Shown here: positions 10,875-22,339 of the stretch, in pieces | Numbering within the stretch: position 1 is the stretch's first letter | Layout: each line of letters begins with the position of its first letter | Origin: Celoporthe dispersa | Taxonomy: Eukaryota > Ascomycota > Sordariomycetes > Diaporthales > Cryphonectriaceae | Assembly: GCA_016584495.1 (NCBI GenBank) | Contig: WAID01000009.1 | Location: forward strand, 1,922,001 to 1,986,000 | Direction: 5' to 3' | Length of the DNA: 64,000 bases | The notes under the pieces: model-generated | Told to the model about the DNA's origin: nothing | Databases searched by the model: none | The model's input: only the letters and a program-made list of their open reading frames with translations | Made by a program: the position numbers and the translations under genes

Positions 10875-12153
10875 AGCTGTGGAGTGGAGAGTGTATATAT
10901 ATATATATATATATATGTCTTTTGTTGGTTGTGAGGATCTGCGCGGGGAAAAAAAAAAGCAGGGTAATTTATGGTTTACTTTGGTTTTGCTGTGCTCGAA
11001 AGATTAGAGAGGAACTATGAGGGTACTCGTATTGGACAGGTGATACCATCAGGTTGGATCGGCATGTCCTCCCCCCAAGGTGGTCTATATACAGCCGAGG
11101 AGGACCTCACAGGGCCAGCACAATGCCAACAAGTGCTCTTTACCATTGCCACCAAGGACACAGCCAAAGGAAGCCTCCAAAACGACCTCTAAGTCGTCAT
11201 CGTTCGGATCCCACCACAATAAATTCCTAGTCCCCCCCGGAACATTATCAGCAAGACTTCACCTTTGCTTTGAGAGCAGTCCCACCAACAACGGAAATCT
11301 CACCCCCTCTGCCTTCTATTTCTGGCTCCTCTTTACTGTCTAGACATAAGAAGGCATGGAAGAGGTCACATGAATGGTGCCTTGTCCTGCTCCGGTGATG
11401 GACGGTGCTGGGGGTGGAGCACAATAGCAAGCATGTCGAGGGAACAATACCAAGACGGGGCGGGGAGTTCCCTCAGTCGCGAGCCTCAGCCCGGCGTGAC
11501 AATGATGGGCGGCGGCATTTGTGTTCCCATCTTATCAAAGGAACGGCTCCTGTAACAACAATGCGCTGTCAATCCCTACTTGACAGCCGTATGCCTCTCG
11601 ACACCGTTGATAGAACGCTGCCGACAACCAAGACATCGAATCGACAAGGACGAATACCCTGGTGTTGAAACCCAAAATGCAAAAAAAAATTTTGTCTAGA
11701 GAGAGAGAAAAAAAAGGTCAAACTCCAATCTCGCTCGCCAGACTCCATAGCCGTGACCCCGAATTTGCCTATCCGCCCCTCGAAGCTTTCGAACTTGGTA
11801 GTGAATGTACAAGAAAAATTGCGGAATACGATGTCATGACGGTTGACACCTGAGTCGAATGTCTCCTGCTGGGTTGGCACCCCCTTTAGCCCCCCCCCAG
11901 TCTTGACAAGACCCCCCCCCCAACAGCAACGCCGGGACGTCTCGATAAAGCCGCTCCAAGATCAGCTGGCCCCCTCCCTTTCCTAAACCTCCAGCCCTAC
12001 ACATCGGTGACGCAGATTCTGACCGCATCTCAGATTGCATGATTGTGTTGGGCGCCCTCGGCGCGCTGTTTTTCGTAAGGGCCAATCCCGAGATTGGTCT
12101 CGCTGTCGGCGGTGCGCCATATACACGCACAGTGCCGCCTCAGACTTGCAGGT
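10875..12153. other. Intergenic, no gene seen
   Basis: About 1.3 kb with several C-runs (11891-11925) and short purine tracts. It is the upstream region of the secreted protein and the 3' flank of PIS1. Nothing else is supported. Confidence 0.5.
10894..10916. repeat. (TA)n microsatellite
   Basis: Uninterrupted TA repeat just upstream of the secreted-protein ATG; a possible TATA element with variable length. Confidence 0.8.
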
Positions 12154-12581
12154 CTAATTGGCCTTGCCCTCCTTCTTCTTCCTCGGCAGCCCCTGGGCCC
12201 TCCGCAGGGCAATGTCTCCTTCGGCCAGCCACTTGCTCGCCTTCTGGATCTGGACGACGTTGACGAACTGCTTGAAGAACATGATGGGGAAGCTGACGCC
12301 GGCGAGGACCCAGGGCCAGAAGCTGTCCATCTTGTTCGCGCGCGCCAGCTCCAGCGCCGCGGCGCTGTAGGGGCTGGTGAAGATCTGGCGCAGCAGGGTC
12401 CTGTTGACCTGGGCCCCGGCCTGGATGTTATCCACGATGGGGCTCTGCAGGAGCGCCGGGGACAGCGTCGGCGAGGAGAAGGAGAGCAGGTAGAGGGCGA
12501 TGAAGAAGAGCTCGTTGGCAGCGCAGCAGATGAATAGGAACGTCTGTAAGACCCTCACGTCAGCTTTTTTTTTTTTGTGTT

Positions 12582-12613
<32 letters not shown>

Positions 12614-13452
12614 GGTGGGTGTGGGTGTTTCTCTTTGTTTTTGGGGGCGGCTCTCTCGGAGAATGCCAATCACCCAAGGACACGTACCCGGTTCGTGTAG
12701 TATAGGTTCAGGATCCAGCTCCTGTTCTTGTCCACCGACTTGTGGCTCTGATCCGCCCCACCCATGACAAGTGTGGTATACATATGGATGTAGTGGCTGG
12801 CAAAATCAAGCGAGATCAGGCCCTGGAAGAGGATGGCCCAGCGCGGAAACGCGGAGGACAGGAAGACCAGCAGGCACGATGTGGTGCACCGGTCCGTCAC
12901 CATGTCGAGGACGGCGCCGAAGCGCGTGCTCTGCTCGTAGTATCGCGCGGCGTAGCCATCGAGGGCGTCGAGGAGGCACGAGATGCTGTAGAGGATCGAG
13001 CAGGTCCGGGGGTGTAGGGGCATGTAGTAGAGGGAGGTGATGGCGAGGACGATTCGGAGGTAGCCTGTGTGCACTCAAGAGTTAGATCTCTGCATCAATG
13101 TAGCCCGTGGAGGTCCTGGGCTGTGTGGTCCTTTTCTTCTCTTCTCCTCTTTCTCTTTGGTACGTCCAGTGATAGCCATATGGAGAGAAAGAGAGAGGGG
13201 GAGAGAGAGGGAGGGAGGGAGGAAGGGAGCACGATGTGGCATACCGATGAGGTTTGGCGCAAAGAGGAATATGTTCTCTCGAGGCGCAGATGTACCAGGA
13301 CTCTCCGTCAGCGGGCCGTGTGCGTCTCCATTTCCATTCCCGTTCATGAGGGCCTCGTGCCCTGCTACTGGTCCCGGGGCCGCCTTGGTCGGGGTCTCGT
13401 CCGCCGCCGCGGCAGCTAGAGCTGCCTGTCGCCGTGTCCTAGCTCCAGACAT
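12154..13452 (-). CDS. PIS1: CDP-diacylglycerol-inositol 3-phosphatidyltransferase (PI synthase)
   Basis: Makes phosphatidylinositol from CDP-diacylglycerol and myo-inositol at ER membranes. Three exons, 13452-13245, 13064-12688 and 12543-12154, in matching phases, give 324 residues. The CDP-alcohol phosphotransferase signature DG-x2-AR-x8-G-x3-D-x3-D is complete in exon 2 (starts DALDGYAARYYEQ, ends DMVTDR). Helical membrane segments surround it (YLRIVLAITSLYYMPL; TFLFICCAANELFFIALYLL; a last one near SFWPWVLAGVSFPIMFF). The N-terminal ~60 residues are low-complexity Ala/Gly/Pro and likely cytosolic. The tail is basic (RKKKEGKAN). The ATG at 13452 was chosen because it is the first in frame and gives a normal family length plus a short extension. 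The intron between exons 2 and 3 holds a T-run and GT microsatellite. No frameshift. Confidence 0.93.
12582..12627. repeat. (GT)n/(GGGT)n microsatellite in PIS1 intron 2
   Basis: GT dinucleotide repeat running into GGGT units, preceded by a T12 run, inside the PIS1 intron at 12687-12544. Confidence 0.8.
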
Positions 13453-16107
13453 TGGTGACGTCTCTCGCAAGCTATGCGTCGCAGTCGATCATCGAAGACC
13501 CGCGAGAGGAAGAAGAAGAAGAAGAAGAAGAGGTAGAGACACACGATCCACTGGTTCGACTCGGGGCCTGGGCTCGTCGTCCAGTCTTCCCGGCCTCTTC
13601 TGGGCAAGTCAGGATATGGCAACGTGAGGGTGATGAGACGGACAGCTCGCCCGCAGGTCGTCAGCCGAGCTTGCTTTCGTCTGGGCGGAACGTGCCGGGC
13701 TGTGGCTGTGGGAAGCTATCTTTTTTGCTCTTGGTCGCAGGTGCGAAGGCGAAGAAACGATGGCCCGGGGCCCTTGGATCCTGATGCTAGGGGTGATGCG
13801 AGCAGGATGAGCGCCGTGAGCCCGAGACTTCCGGAATCAGCAGCCTCGAACCTCTCTAACTGACAGGTTTTGGGGAGATTAAGCTGGAAACGTAAGACCC
13901 GCGGGAGAGCATTGGAGGATTCCCAAGTACGCGGGTACGTACCTACCCACTACCTACTTCTTAGTACTCACCTAGGTCGCGCGACGTGGACGTGTGATAA
14001 GGCCCAGAAATTGCTTATCGGGGGTGCTACGAGTATCCGTTATCCGCCTGCAGCAGAGGAAGCCCGCCATATCGCCGCACACCCCTTATCCACCCACCCA
14101 ACTCGGCCCCTCCATACATAGGGAAGAGAAGATAAAAAGAGAGGGAGAGAGAGAGAGACAGAGACACGGCAAGATCTCGTGCTCCTGGGAGAGATAGGGA
14201 TGATACGAAGTTCTGCCGGTCCTGCGACACTTATCATGAACCCCTCTTCAGTAAATTCTCTCTCGAGTCCATAACGTAGGCAGGCAGCATGGCGATAGAG
14301 CTGGATGTAAGTATACACGCCTCATCTGCTCGGATCACACGGAATATACCCTGACTCGTGATGCGCGCGTCTCAACACTGAAGATGCAATGCCATACTTT
14401 CTTCTGTCCGGGTATCTCAACAAGAAAAAAGAGAAGAAAAAAAATGAAGCCACAGACAACTGGTGGTGAGATTTGCACATCCAGGTGCCCTCAACAGGTC
14501 ATCTGGACAGCATGTTGTATCTCTCCCGGCATCTTGACTGCCTCTTGAGACGTACAGCAGATACCCAGTTCTGCTGCGAATGGGTTTACACAGGGCCGTG
14601 CGTGCGTGTCCCAGAACTCGCGCCCACTCTTCTCGAGGATTATCACTCGAGCGATCTTCCTCGTCCCGGGTTCACCGTCTGTCGGCCTCTCCTATTGCCA
14701 AGAGTCTGTCTGCTGGTCTCCATCGAAACTCTCCATGCCTGTCGCCTTATTTTGGTTCCGTGAATTCTATAGAGTGGCCCTCCAAAAAGTCAAGCTCCTG
14801 TGACCATGTTGTGTGTCCACCCCGGGAGAGAGTGGAGGCGTCGCAGTGCACCCATGTTCAAAAAAAATGGCACATCGAGACATGATCACATGATCAAGAC
14901 CGAGAAGGGGGGAGGAGGGGTTCATCATGGTGATGACAACACAGCAGTGCGTCCCAAAAGGTGGTGATGATGGTATATACAATAGGTACCAGGAAAAGTG
15001 CTGAGCTGGCCGAGCTGGCGTCGTGCGGTGGGCAGCAGCCAAAGGGGGTCGGTCAGCCGCACGCGCCAGCCGTCGGTGGCACGCAGATCCCCTCCCGTCT
15101 CTGATTCGGAGAATTGGCTGCATATGGCGCCCATTGCCACTCAGCATCGGTATGTTTTGCCGATAGGAAAGAGGAAAGGCTGGTGGTTTGTTTCTGAGAT
15201 GATGGGGGGGGTGGAAGGGGAGGCGCTGCAGACCAACACCAACATGCCGCAGAGCTCTGTATTTGGCACGCTCTCCGTCTTGTTATGCATGTTGGCCTGG
15301 TGCGCTCGTGTATGAGCGACCAGTCGAGATCGAGATCGAGAGGGGGGGGAGAGGGAGAGCTCGCCATGATCGGGCCACCAGCGTTGCAGGCAAGCTGGCT
15401 CGGCCCTCCTCCCTCTTCTGACCTGTCTGTTCTCTCTCTCCCTTCCCTTGCTCCCTCAGACACCCCAGACCTGTACTTGAATATATATGTGACAGGTCAT
15501 GATCCTGTCGGCGCCGCCATCAGAGCCACGGCAAGGGTTGTCTTATGGTTTTGAAGGGGGGGGGGTTTGGTTTTCTTCTTTTCTTCTGCTTTTTCTTCTG
15601 CATATGCACACCGGCCGGTGTTCCCGAGGCTGCAGTGAAGGTGGGCCCGCTGCTGCGGCCGCAGGGATCGGTCGGGTCCTTCGAGGCCCGGTAATCTCCA
15701 CGGACGGGGGCAAGACGATCACGATACGGCCCGGAGGCTATACGGGCTACGAGAGCTATGTAAGGAAGGGCAAGTCGTCGGGATGGCGAAGTACTAGTAA
15801 GTAGTCTTGAGGTGTGCCTGAGGATGAAAGGAGAAAGAGAAAGAGAGAAAGAAGGAGGACAAAGAAGAAAAAGAGAAGAAAAAGAAAAAAGCGAGGCCCT
15901 CAGAGGGGCTGGTCAATTCTTGTTGCGCTGCCGCACTTGACGGGTCGAATTGCTAGCTAGCACAGGATTCTCTGTGCTTGCTTCTGCTCGAAGAAATTGA
16001 TGTACAGCGTCCAAGTCTGCCCCTGTAACCCTGTCTTGTGTGACTGTCTGCGGAAGCCTCTTGTCAAGCCAACTCGGCTCACCTTGCTGTTGATCGAACA
16101 GGTCCCC

Positions 16108-16168
16108 TGTGTGTGTGTGTATGTGTGTGTGTGTGTGTGTAAGAGACACAGAGAGAGAGAGAGAGAGA
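16108..16168. repeat. Compound (GT)n-(GA)n microsatellite
   Basis: GT repeat at 16108-16140 followed by a GA repeat to 16168. Confidence 0.8.
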
Positions 16169-17505
16169 ACACACGAGGCTGGGAAAGTCCCAGCTCGAGG
16201 TTGCAGGATCAAGAGCTGGTCTTACTGTAGATACCCTCGTGGGTTGTGATGGTATGCTTACTGTGTACCGTGTACAATGGGCCACGATTCGATCCAGGGC
16301 AGCGCGAGCTGCTGTACGGGGCAAACACGCTGGAGCCGGCCAAGAAACGTGGCCTGAGGTCGCCATGTAAGGGGTTAGGCGACGGCAAACAACAATCCCA
16401 AGGCTGAACCATGAATTATGAACTGATTCTCATCTCGGTTATACGAAGTACAAGCTTATTTTTGTTTCTGGGAACCAAACGCTCTCAAGCGGCATAACCG
16501 TGTGGTGGTCATGCACTCCCCTCCCCCCTCCTTGGGGGCCCCGAGGCTAAGGAGCGATAGGGATGGAGCTCCCGCAGCCCTGGGTCAGGCACCCGGGGAG
16601 GGGGAGGGCAGAGGGCACCTGCACCGACTGACAGGCAGAGAGACAAGGGACGACAGGGAAGAGGCAGATCGATGTCGCCCAGATGCAGGGAAAGGAGCTC
16701 CACTATCAGGGCAGAGCTGATCAGGGGCCCAGGGCGGTGTCAGAAGGTCTCAAGTGACGACCTTGCACCTGCCCTTGCCCCTTGGACGGACCGTGTGCGT
16801 GGCTGGGATTCTTGGTATACGAGAGGAAGAGAGGGAGGGGGGGGGGGGGAGAGAGAGAGAGAGAAAGAAAGACAAAAAAAAAAGGAAGGGCAGAAGGATT
16901 CAGGACGGGGGCAGGTGATGGTATCGCCAGGCAGGGAGGAGTACCGACAGTCCTGCCGCGCAATCCGCACTGCATAAGTACTCGACAGTACAGGTGGTCA
17001 GAGGGGACCACCCAACCCATACAAGATAGCTACCATGGTAGTCGCCTGAACACCTTCTCTTGGGGCTTCGAACTTAGGCAGCCCTAGGCTGGGCCTGACA
17101 GGGAAGGTGGTGCATGGCTCCAAGGAGGAGGAGGAGGAGGAGGAGGGAGGGAGGGAGGGAGGGGGCGGCGGCGGTGGTGAGGTCGCTTTGGGGGTCATGC
17201 TGCCAGGGGGGACCCTACCCAGAGCTGGGAGCCAGGGGTGACAAGGGGGTTCTGGACTCTGCGTTCTTCTGGTTCTGGTTCTGGGCACTCTGGCCCAGGT
17301 GTCCAGGGCACACAGCAGAGCCCTGGACCGCCTGGAACCGACTGCCCTGGGCAGCTAGGGTACGCCCCCGGCCCCGCTCTTGGGGTTGCCCTTGCCTTTG
17401 CGTGCCTTCTGGACCCAGCGGCAGCCCTGGAAACCTAGCAGGGCTGTGGTGCCACTGTAGCCACTGTCTCTCCCGCGCTTGCGATCCCCTGCGGGCCTAG
17501 CCCTG

Positions 17506-17561
17506 ACTCTCTCTCTCTCTCTCTCTCTGTATGTGTGTGTGCGTGTGTGTGCGTGTGTGTC
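17506..17561. repeat. Compound (CT)n-(GT)n microsatellite
   Basis: CT repeat at 17506-17528 followed by interrupted GT/GCGT units. Confidence 0.8.
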
Positions 17562-19017
17562 TATGTTTGGCCCCTCCTACTTTCGGGAAAAGGGCCTAAA
17601 AATGTTCATTATTATATATCTACGCGTTGGCCGTCTTCGTCCCGATTCCTCTTGGTTCCCTTTCCCCTTCCCGCTCTGGTGAGGTCGGCCTGAATACATC
17701 ATAGCACGCTGTGGCTTCTTGTCGTGGTTCCAGAATCCTGTCCCTCTCTTCCTGTTCCTTCGGCTCTTGCCTTCAGCCCTCCTCCGAGATCTCAGCAGGA
17801 CTAGAGGTGGATCCCCTTCGGCGCTCTGTGCTGACCGACCCCACGTCAACGGAAGGGGAGAGGGAAAAAAAAAAATAAGAGAGAGAGGAGGATAGATCAA
17901 CTTCCCTGGCTCTGCGGGCGACATCGACGTCACTCGCGCACACACCAAGGCCGGCGGTATTTTTCTGGGCTCAATTGGATCTGTCCGCCTTCTCCACGAA
18001 TAGTAACCACCAACATCCATTCCAGCCAACCGCTTGTTGAGAAAACGACGAGGACTGCAGCGGGGCGCCACAAGATCACATACTTGCAGGCGGTAGCTTT
18101 TTCTCCCTACATTCCCGGGGATCTCTCTCTCTCTCTCTTCGCCGTCGTGTCCCGGTCGCATCATCGCATCTCAGCCGCCTTCAAAAGCCCGACGTGGTCT
18201 CGGAAGAGCTTCAGCGCCAGCAGACAGACTCCTGAGAACTGGAAAGGGCTCAATCCTTCACTCTCTGGCTCTGATCGTCTCTCTGGCTTCAGCATTTGAG
18301 ATTCTTACTTGTAAGTCTGCTCGATCCTATTCTCTGGCACAGCACCGCCACCACCATCGCCCATACATGATGCTTGAGATACACCGAGATGGCCAGCAGC
18401 CGCTTCAGGTCCAGCTGTTCTCCCATCCCGAGCTGGTCTCGAGCAGGCAGCCGGCCATTCGTACCCAGAAAGCTGGCCCGGCAGCTTGGATGTGACAGAA
18501 AGGGAAAGAGGAGAAGAGGAAGAAAGAGAAGAAGAAAAAAAACACTTCCCGCCCAGCAGCACTCACTCATCTTACCCGTAACACGGTGAACCAGCATCAG
18601 CATGTTTTATATTTGCGCAACGGAGATTAACACCCCCACCTTAGTTCCCGACAGAACAACCCAGCGCGTTGCGATATAAGTCGTGGATCAAACGGAGAAA
18701 CTAGTCGAGTCCGGCATTACTCGAGCGGCCCGGCTCGGTGCAGACGGACCAGCTGGTTGCATCATCCTTTCATCACCACTCCTACCTCTCTGGCAGCTTG
18801 CCTCTCTGGCCCTCCCGCCTGTCAGGTCGGACATACAGACCCGAGGCGGTGTCACGACGGCTGGAGAGCTTTTCTACTCCTGTCACTTTGAGAGGACAGA
18901 GCGCCCCCTGCCCAGCCTGAAATCTCTGGTATCGCGACGACGCCCCCCTCTGGAGAGCAACAGGCAACACCGACAGCCATCCCAAGCAAGGATTTCTCTC
19001 ACCAGACAGCCGGCGAC

Positions 19018-20198
19018 ATGGAACAGCCAAGACATTCCAGTATAACCCTGCCGTATGGCCAGCGTGCCGCCGCGGCGACGCACCCCCTGACGAGCTACCT
19101 CCTGCGCCTGATGGAGCTGAAGCAGTCCAACCTCTGCGTGTCAGCCGACGTCACCAACGCGCGGGAGCTCTCGCCATCGCCGACAAGGTCGGCTCCCTCC
19201 ATCGTCGTGCTCAAGACGCACTACGACCTGATCTCGGGATGGGACTACAGGCCCGAGGAGGGCACAGGTGCGCGCCTGGCCGCGCTGGCACGGAAACACG
19301 GCTTCCTGATCTTCGAGGACCGCAAGTACTGTGATATCGGCAGTACAGTACAGATGCAGTATGTGGGCGGCACCGCGCGTGTCATCGACTGGGCGCACAT
19401 CGTCAACGCCAACATATCCGCCGGGAAACCCATGGTGGGGGCCATGGCGCAGGCGGCGGCCAAGTGGCGCGAGAGGTGTAACTACGAGGTGCGCACCAGC
19501 GTGACGGTGGGCACACCCATCGGCAACAGCTTCGACGAGGACGACGAGGACGAGGAGGACGAGGACGAGGACGCCGGGGCGTACGACGCAAAAGGGAGGT
19601 CGTCATCGAGAGGCGCATACGAGACACGAGACATCAACATGATGCCCCCTCCCCCACCGCGGGACCCCGATGGCCGCAAGGGGAGCATCGTCTCCATCAC
19701 GACGGTCACGCAGTCCTTCGAGCCGGCCGACTCCCCCCGGCTGTCCAAGACCCTCTCCGACGCCGACGACATTGTATATCCCGGCATCGAAGAGGCCCCG
19801 CTCGAGAGGGCCTGCTGCTGCTCGCGCAGATGTCCAGCGCAGGCAGTCTTATGGACGCCGAGTACACAGCGGCCTGCATCGAGGCGGCGAGGGAGAACAA
19901 GGGGTTCGTGATGGGCTACGTGGCGCAGGAGAACCTCAACTCGGAGCCCGAGGACAACTTTGTCCACATGACCCCCGGCTGCAAGCTGCCGCCCGAGGAC
20001 GAGGAGGAGAACGGCGCGGAGCTGCAGGGAGACGGCATGGGGCAGCAGTACAACACGCCTGCGAAGCTCATCGGGATCGGCGGGACGGACATCATCATCG
20101 TGGGACGGGGGATCATACAGGCCACAGATCCGCAGGATGAGGCAGAGAGGTACCGGTACAAGGCCTGGAAGGCCTACAAGGCGAGACTGGCGAACTGA
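19018..20198 (+). CDS. pyr4: Orotidine 5'-phosphate decarboxylase
   Basis: Converts OMP to UMP in pyrimidine biosynthesis (URA3/pyr-4 family). Single exon. Conserved blocks: THPLTSYLLRLMELKQSNLC near the start, IVVLKTHYDLISGWDY, the catalytic IFEDRKYCDIGSTVQMQY, GTARVIDWAHIVNA, the DGRKGSIVSITTVTQ insert segment, and the C-terminal phosphate-binding part DIIIVGRGIIQATDP. A long acidic/Ser-rich insert (about residues 165-245, with a run of D/E) is typical of Sordariomycete enzymes. Three single-base breaks are visible: one base missing after 19170, one extra at 19193-19197 (together they scramble about ten residues, then restore frame), and one G missing at 19807-19810. Corrected length is 393 aa, normal for the class. 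As written, the protein would lose its C-terminal third. I read these as sequence errors; a true null (uracil auxotroph) cannot be excluded. Confidence 0.93.
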
Positions 20199-20567
20199 GG
20201 CGGGCAGAGACGGGGGAGAGATGGTCTTGGGATAAAAGCAACGGCGTGGGGCGAGGCGAGAGCGGGATTTGGTACGGATACCCAAATGGACTAAAGCAGA
20301 TGGAGTAATAAGAGCATTCGTCGATTGATCCTCCTTCCCGAGCTGAGGACCCGCCCGTAACAACATGCTGGTCTTTCTCTCTTTTTTTTTTTTCCTTCTT
20401 TAAATTAAAAAAAAAAACAAAACAAGAAAGAAAGAAAGAAGGGCGAGATTATCCGTTCTGGAGGTGAGCATGTCATACACGCACACTACACGTCTGAATC
20501 TTTCGACAGAGGGTTCCCTCTACTAGTATCCTGCACTAGAACCTTCTAGCCGTTGTCTTGTCTTCCT
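20199..20567. other. Intergenic, convergent 3' flanks of pyr4 and the BTB gene
   Basis: Contains T and A runs at 20380-20420, probably in the 3' untranslated regions. Nothing else seen. Confidence 0.6.
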
Positions 20568-22339
20568 CTACTTCCGACGGAGTGGCATGCTCAGGTGTTT
20601 CGACTCCGAGTTGTGGTCCACACTATCTATATCCTCGGGCGTCCAGTCCCACGCGTCGGCGGTGAACAGCTCCCTCGCCAACCTGTCCGCCACCATGGCG
20701 CCCTCGAAGCGCAGGCGCTGGTCCGAGGCGACGGACCGCGTGAAGCAGAAGACTCTCTTGCTGTTCGTGTCCCCGCCGGCGGCTTTCTCCCGCGCCGTCC
20801 CGGACGACGAAGTCCCTCTTACGGCTGGGCGCTCCGGTCGCCTCGTCGTCGGGCCTCTGCCAGCTCGTCTTCCTCCTCTCCCGCTTCCAGCCTAGCAGTC
20901 CCACCTGCGCCGCGGTCGTGCTGAGCATGGCGCCGACGTACTCGAGGATGGGCATGACCCCGCGTGCGCAGGCCGCAGTTGGTGTGGTACCTGTCCACCT
21001 GGTAGTTGGGGCACTGCTTCAGTGCGGCCAGGATGGAGCCGACGTCGACGGCGGCGAAGTCCTTGACCTCGTCCAGGGACGAAGGGGAGAAGTTTGCCAG
21101 GAAGAGCAGGTTCTTGGACACGAGGAACCGGACCATCTCGCCGAGCTGGAACGAGTCGCAGGCCGAGGAGGAGTCGTAGCCCAGCTTGCACTGCCGGTGG
21201 CCGTTGCGGGTGCGCGTGGTGTAGAGGTGGAGGAAGTGCGCGGGGATCGAGGCGAGGCTGCGCAGGAGCTGGTGCCGGCGGTGGTGGAGCTCCTCTTGAT
21301 GAAGGGGAGAGGGGGCGGTTCAGCATGAGCTACCCAGGTTACAAGCAGCGAGAGATCACGAGCGGAGAGATGAGATGTGGGAGTCCAGAGGACAGAGGGA
21401 GGCCACGTGATGGGAAATCGAAGAAAGGAGAAAGAAAAAACTGCAGAGGGCACTTACCCTCTAACCCGTCCGGGAGAAACCACCAGACAGCCTGCTGCCT
21501 CGCCTGTGCAGCATCTCTGCCGGCATCAGGCTGCTCCCCGTCGTCCTCGTCGCCCTCGTACGCCACAGACCAGCGGTGGCTCCCAGAGAGCACCAGCTCT
21601 TTCGTGGCGGCTCCCAGGCGCGGGGGCTGTTCCAGCAGCCACGCCACGAGCACCTTCTGCCTCACCAGCTCCTCCGCCGCCAGGGTCAGCCCGCTGAGGC
21701 CATCCTCCCGCAGGCGGGGCGGGGGCGTCGCAGGCCACCTGAACTTCAGGCCGGTGGTGAGGTGCCTGGACATGGGCGCGGTACAGGCGAAGCGGTCGGC
21801 GAGGACGGCGAGCGTGGTGACGTAGAGCATGGTGACGGGCTTTGTGACGGTGGGCAGGCCGTGTAGCACGCGCAGCATGTCGGCGAAGGCGGTCTCGCGA
21901 CCGGCGGTGCGGGTGGCCTCGTCGTCGTCCTCGATCTCTACCCGCGGTAGGTCCTCTGGTGCCAGGTCTCCCGGCGTCTGGCCTCTTGCCGCGACCTCAT
22001 CGAGCCTCTGGGTGATGGCTCTGGCCTCCTGGAAGCGGGTGTCCCCCAGGAGGTTGGTGAAGTAGCGGGAGTGCTTCTTCAGCGTCGCGAGGCTGACCCT
22101 GTACGCGAGGCGGACCTGAGGCTTTAGGACGGGCTGGGCGGGCGGGGGTCCCTCTGTCCTGGCCGGGGCCTAGGCGTTGCTTTTCGGGTGGCCTTGAGCG
22201 TAGATCTGGAGGTCTCGAAGGTCACGTCCAGCAGGATGTCGCCTCTGGGATCGATGGTGATGACCTCTGGGAGGGGCAGCACCGGCTTGAGCGAGTTAGA
22301 TGGATCGTCATTTTGAGAGGGCTCTGGTGAGTCGTCCAT
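20568..22339 (-). CDS. BTB/POZ-like hypothetical protein
   Basis: Two exons, 22339-21458 and 21294-20568. The N-terminal part resembles fungal BTB/POZ-type proteins: a D-rich start, ITIDPRGDILLDVTFETS, then VRLAYRVSLATLKKHSRYFT and LLGDTRFQEARAI. A helical middle follows (LHGLPTVTKPVTMLYVTTLA; LAAEELVRQKVLVAWLLEQP), then a Cys-containing region (RNGHRQCKLGYDSSSACDSF) and a C-terminus ending HLSMPLRRK. The frame breaks three times: one base missing near 22150-22175, one extra G at about 20965, and one extra base near 20785-20800. With these corrections the exon sum becomes 536 codons. BTB domains mediate protein-protein contacts, often with Cul3 ligases; the specific role is unknown. The BTB call is from pattern resemblance only. 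Confidence 0.7.

Larger units (their letters stand above)
13453..19017. other. 5.6-kb stretch without a supported gene
   Basis: Upstream of both PIS1 (-) and pyr4 (+). It is dominated by simple repeats: GA runs near 13190-13215 and 14140-14160, GT plus GA at 16108-16168, GGAG repeats at 17125-17165, and CT plus GT at 17506-17561. Open frames here are short or repeat-driven and none carries a recognised motif. A weak candidate frame at 15499-15804 ends in a peptide that looks coding (TITIRPGGYTGYESYV) but has no further support. An unrecognised gene or ncRNA could be hidden here. Confidence 0.45.

Noticed and set aside
15499..15804. Small plus-strand frame with a coding-like tail (RPGGYTGYESYV)
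   Set aside because: Most of it is repeat or pyrimidine-tract translation; no start, splice or family support strong enough to list as a gene.
16260..16300. GATTCGATCC sequence suggesting a tRNA T-loop
   Set aside because: Neighbouring sequence does not fold into tRNA arms.
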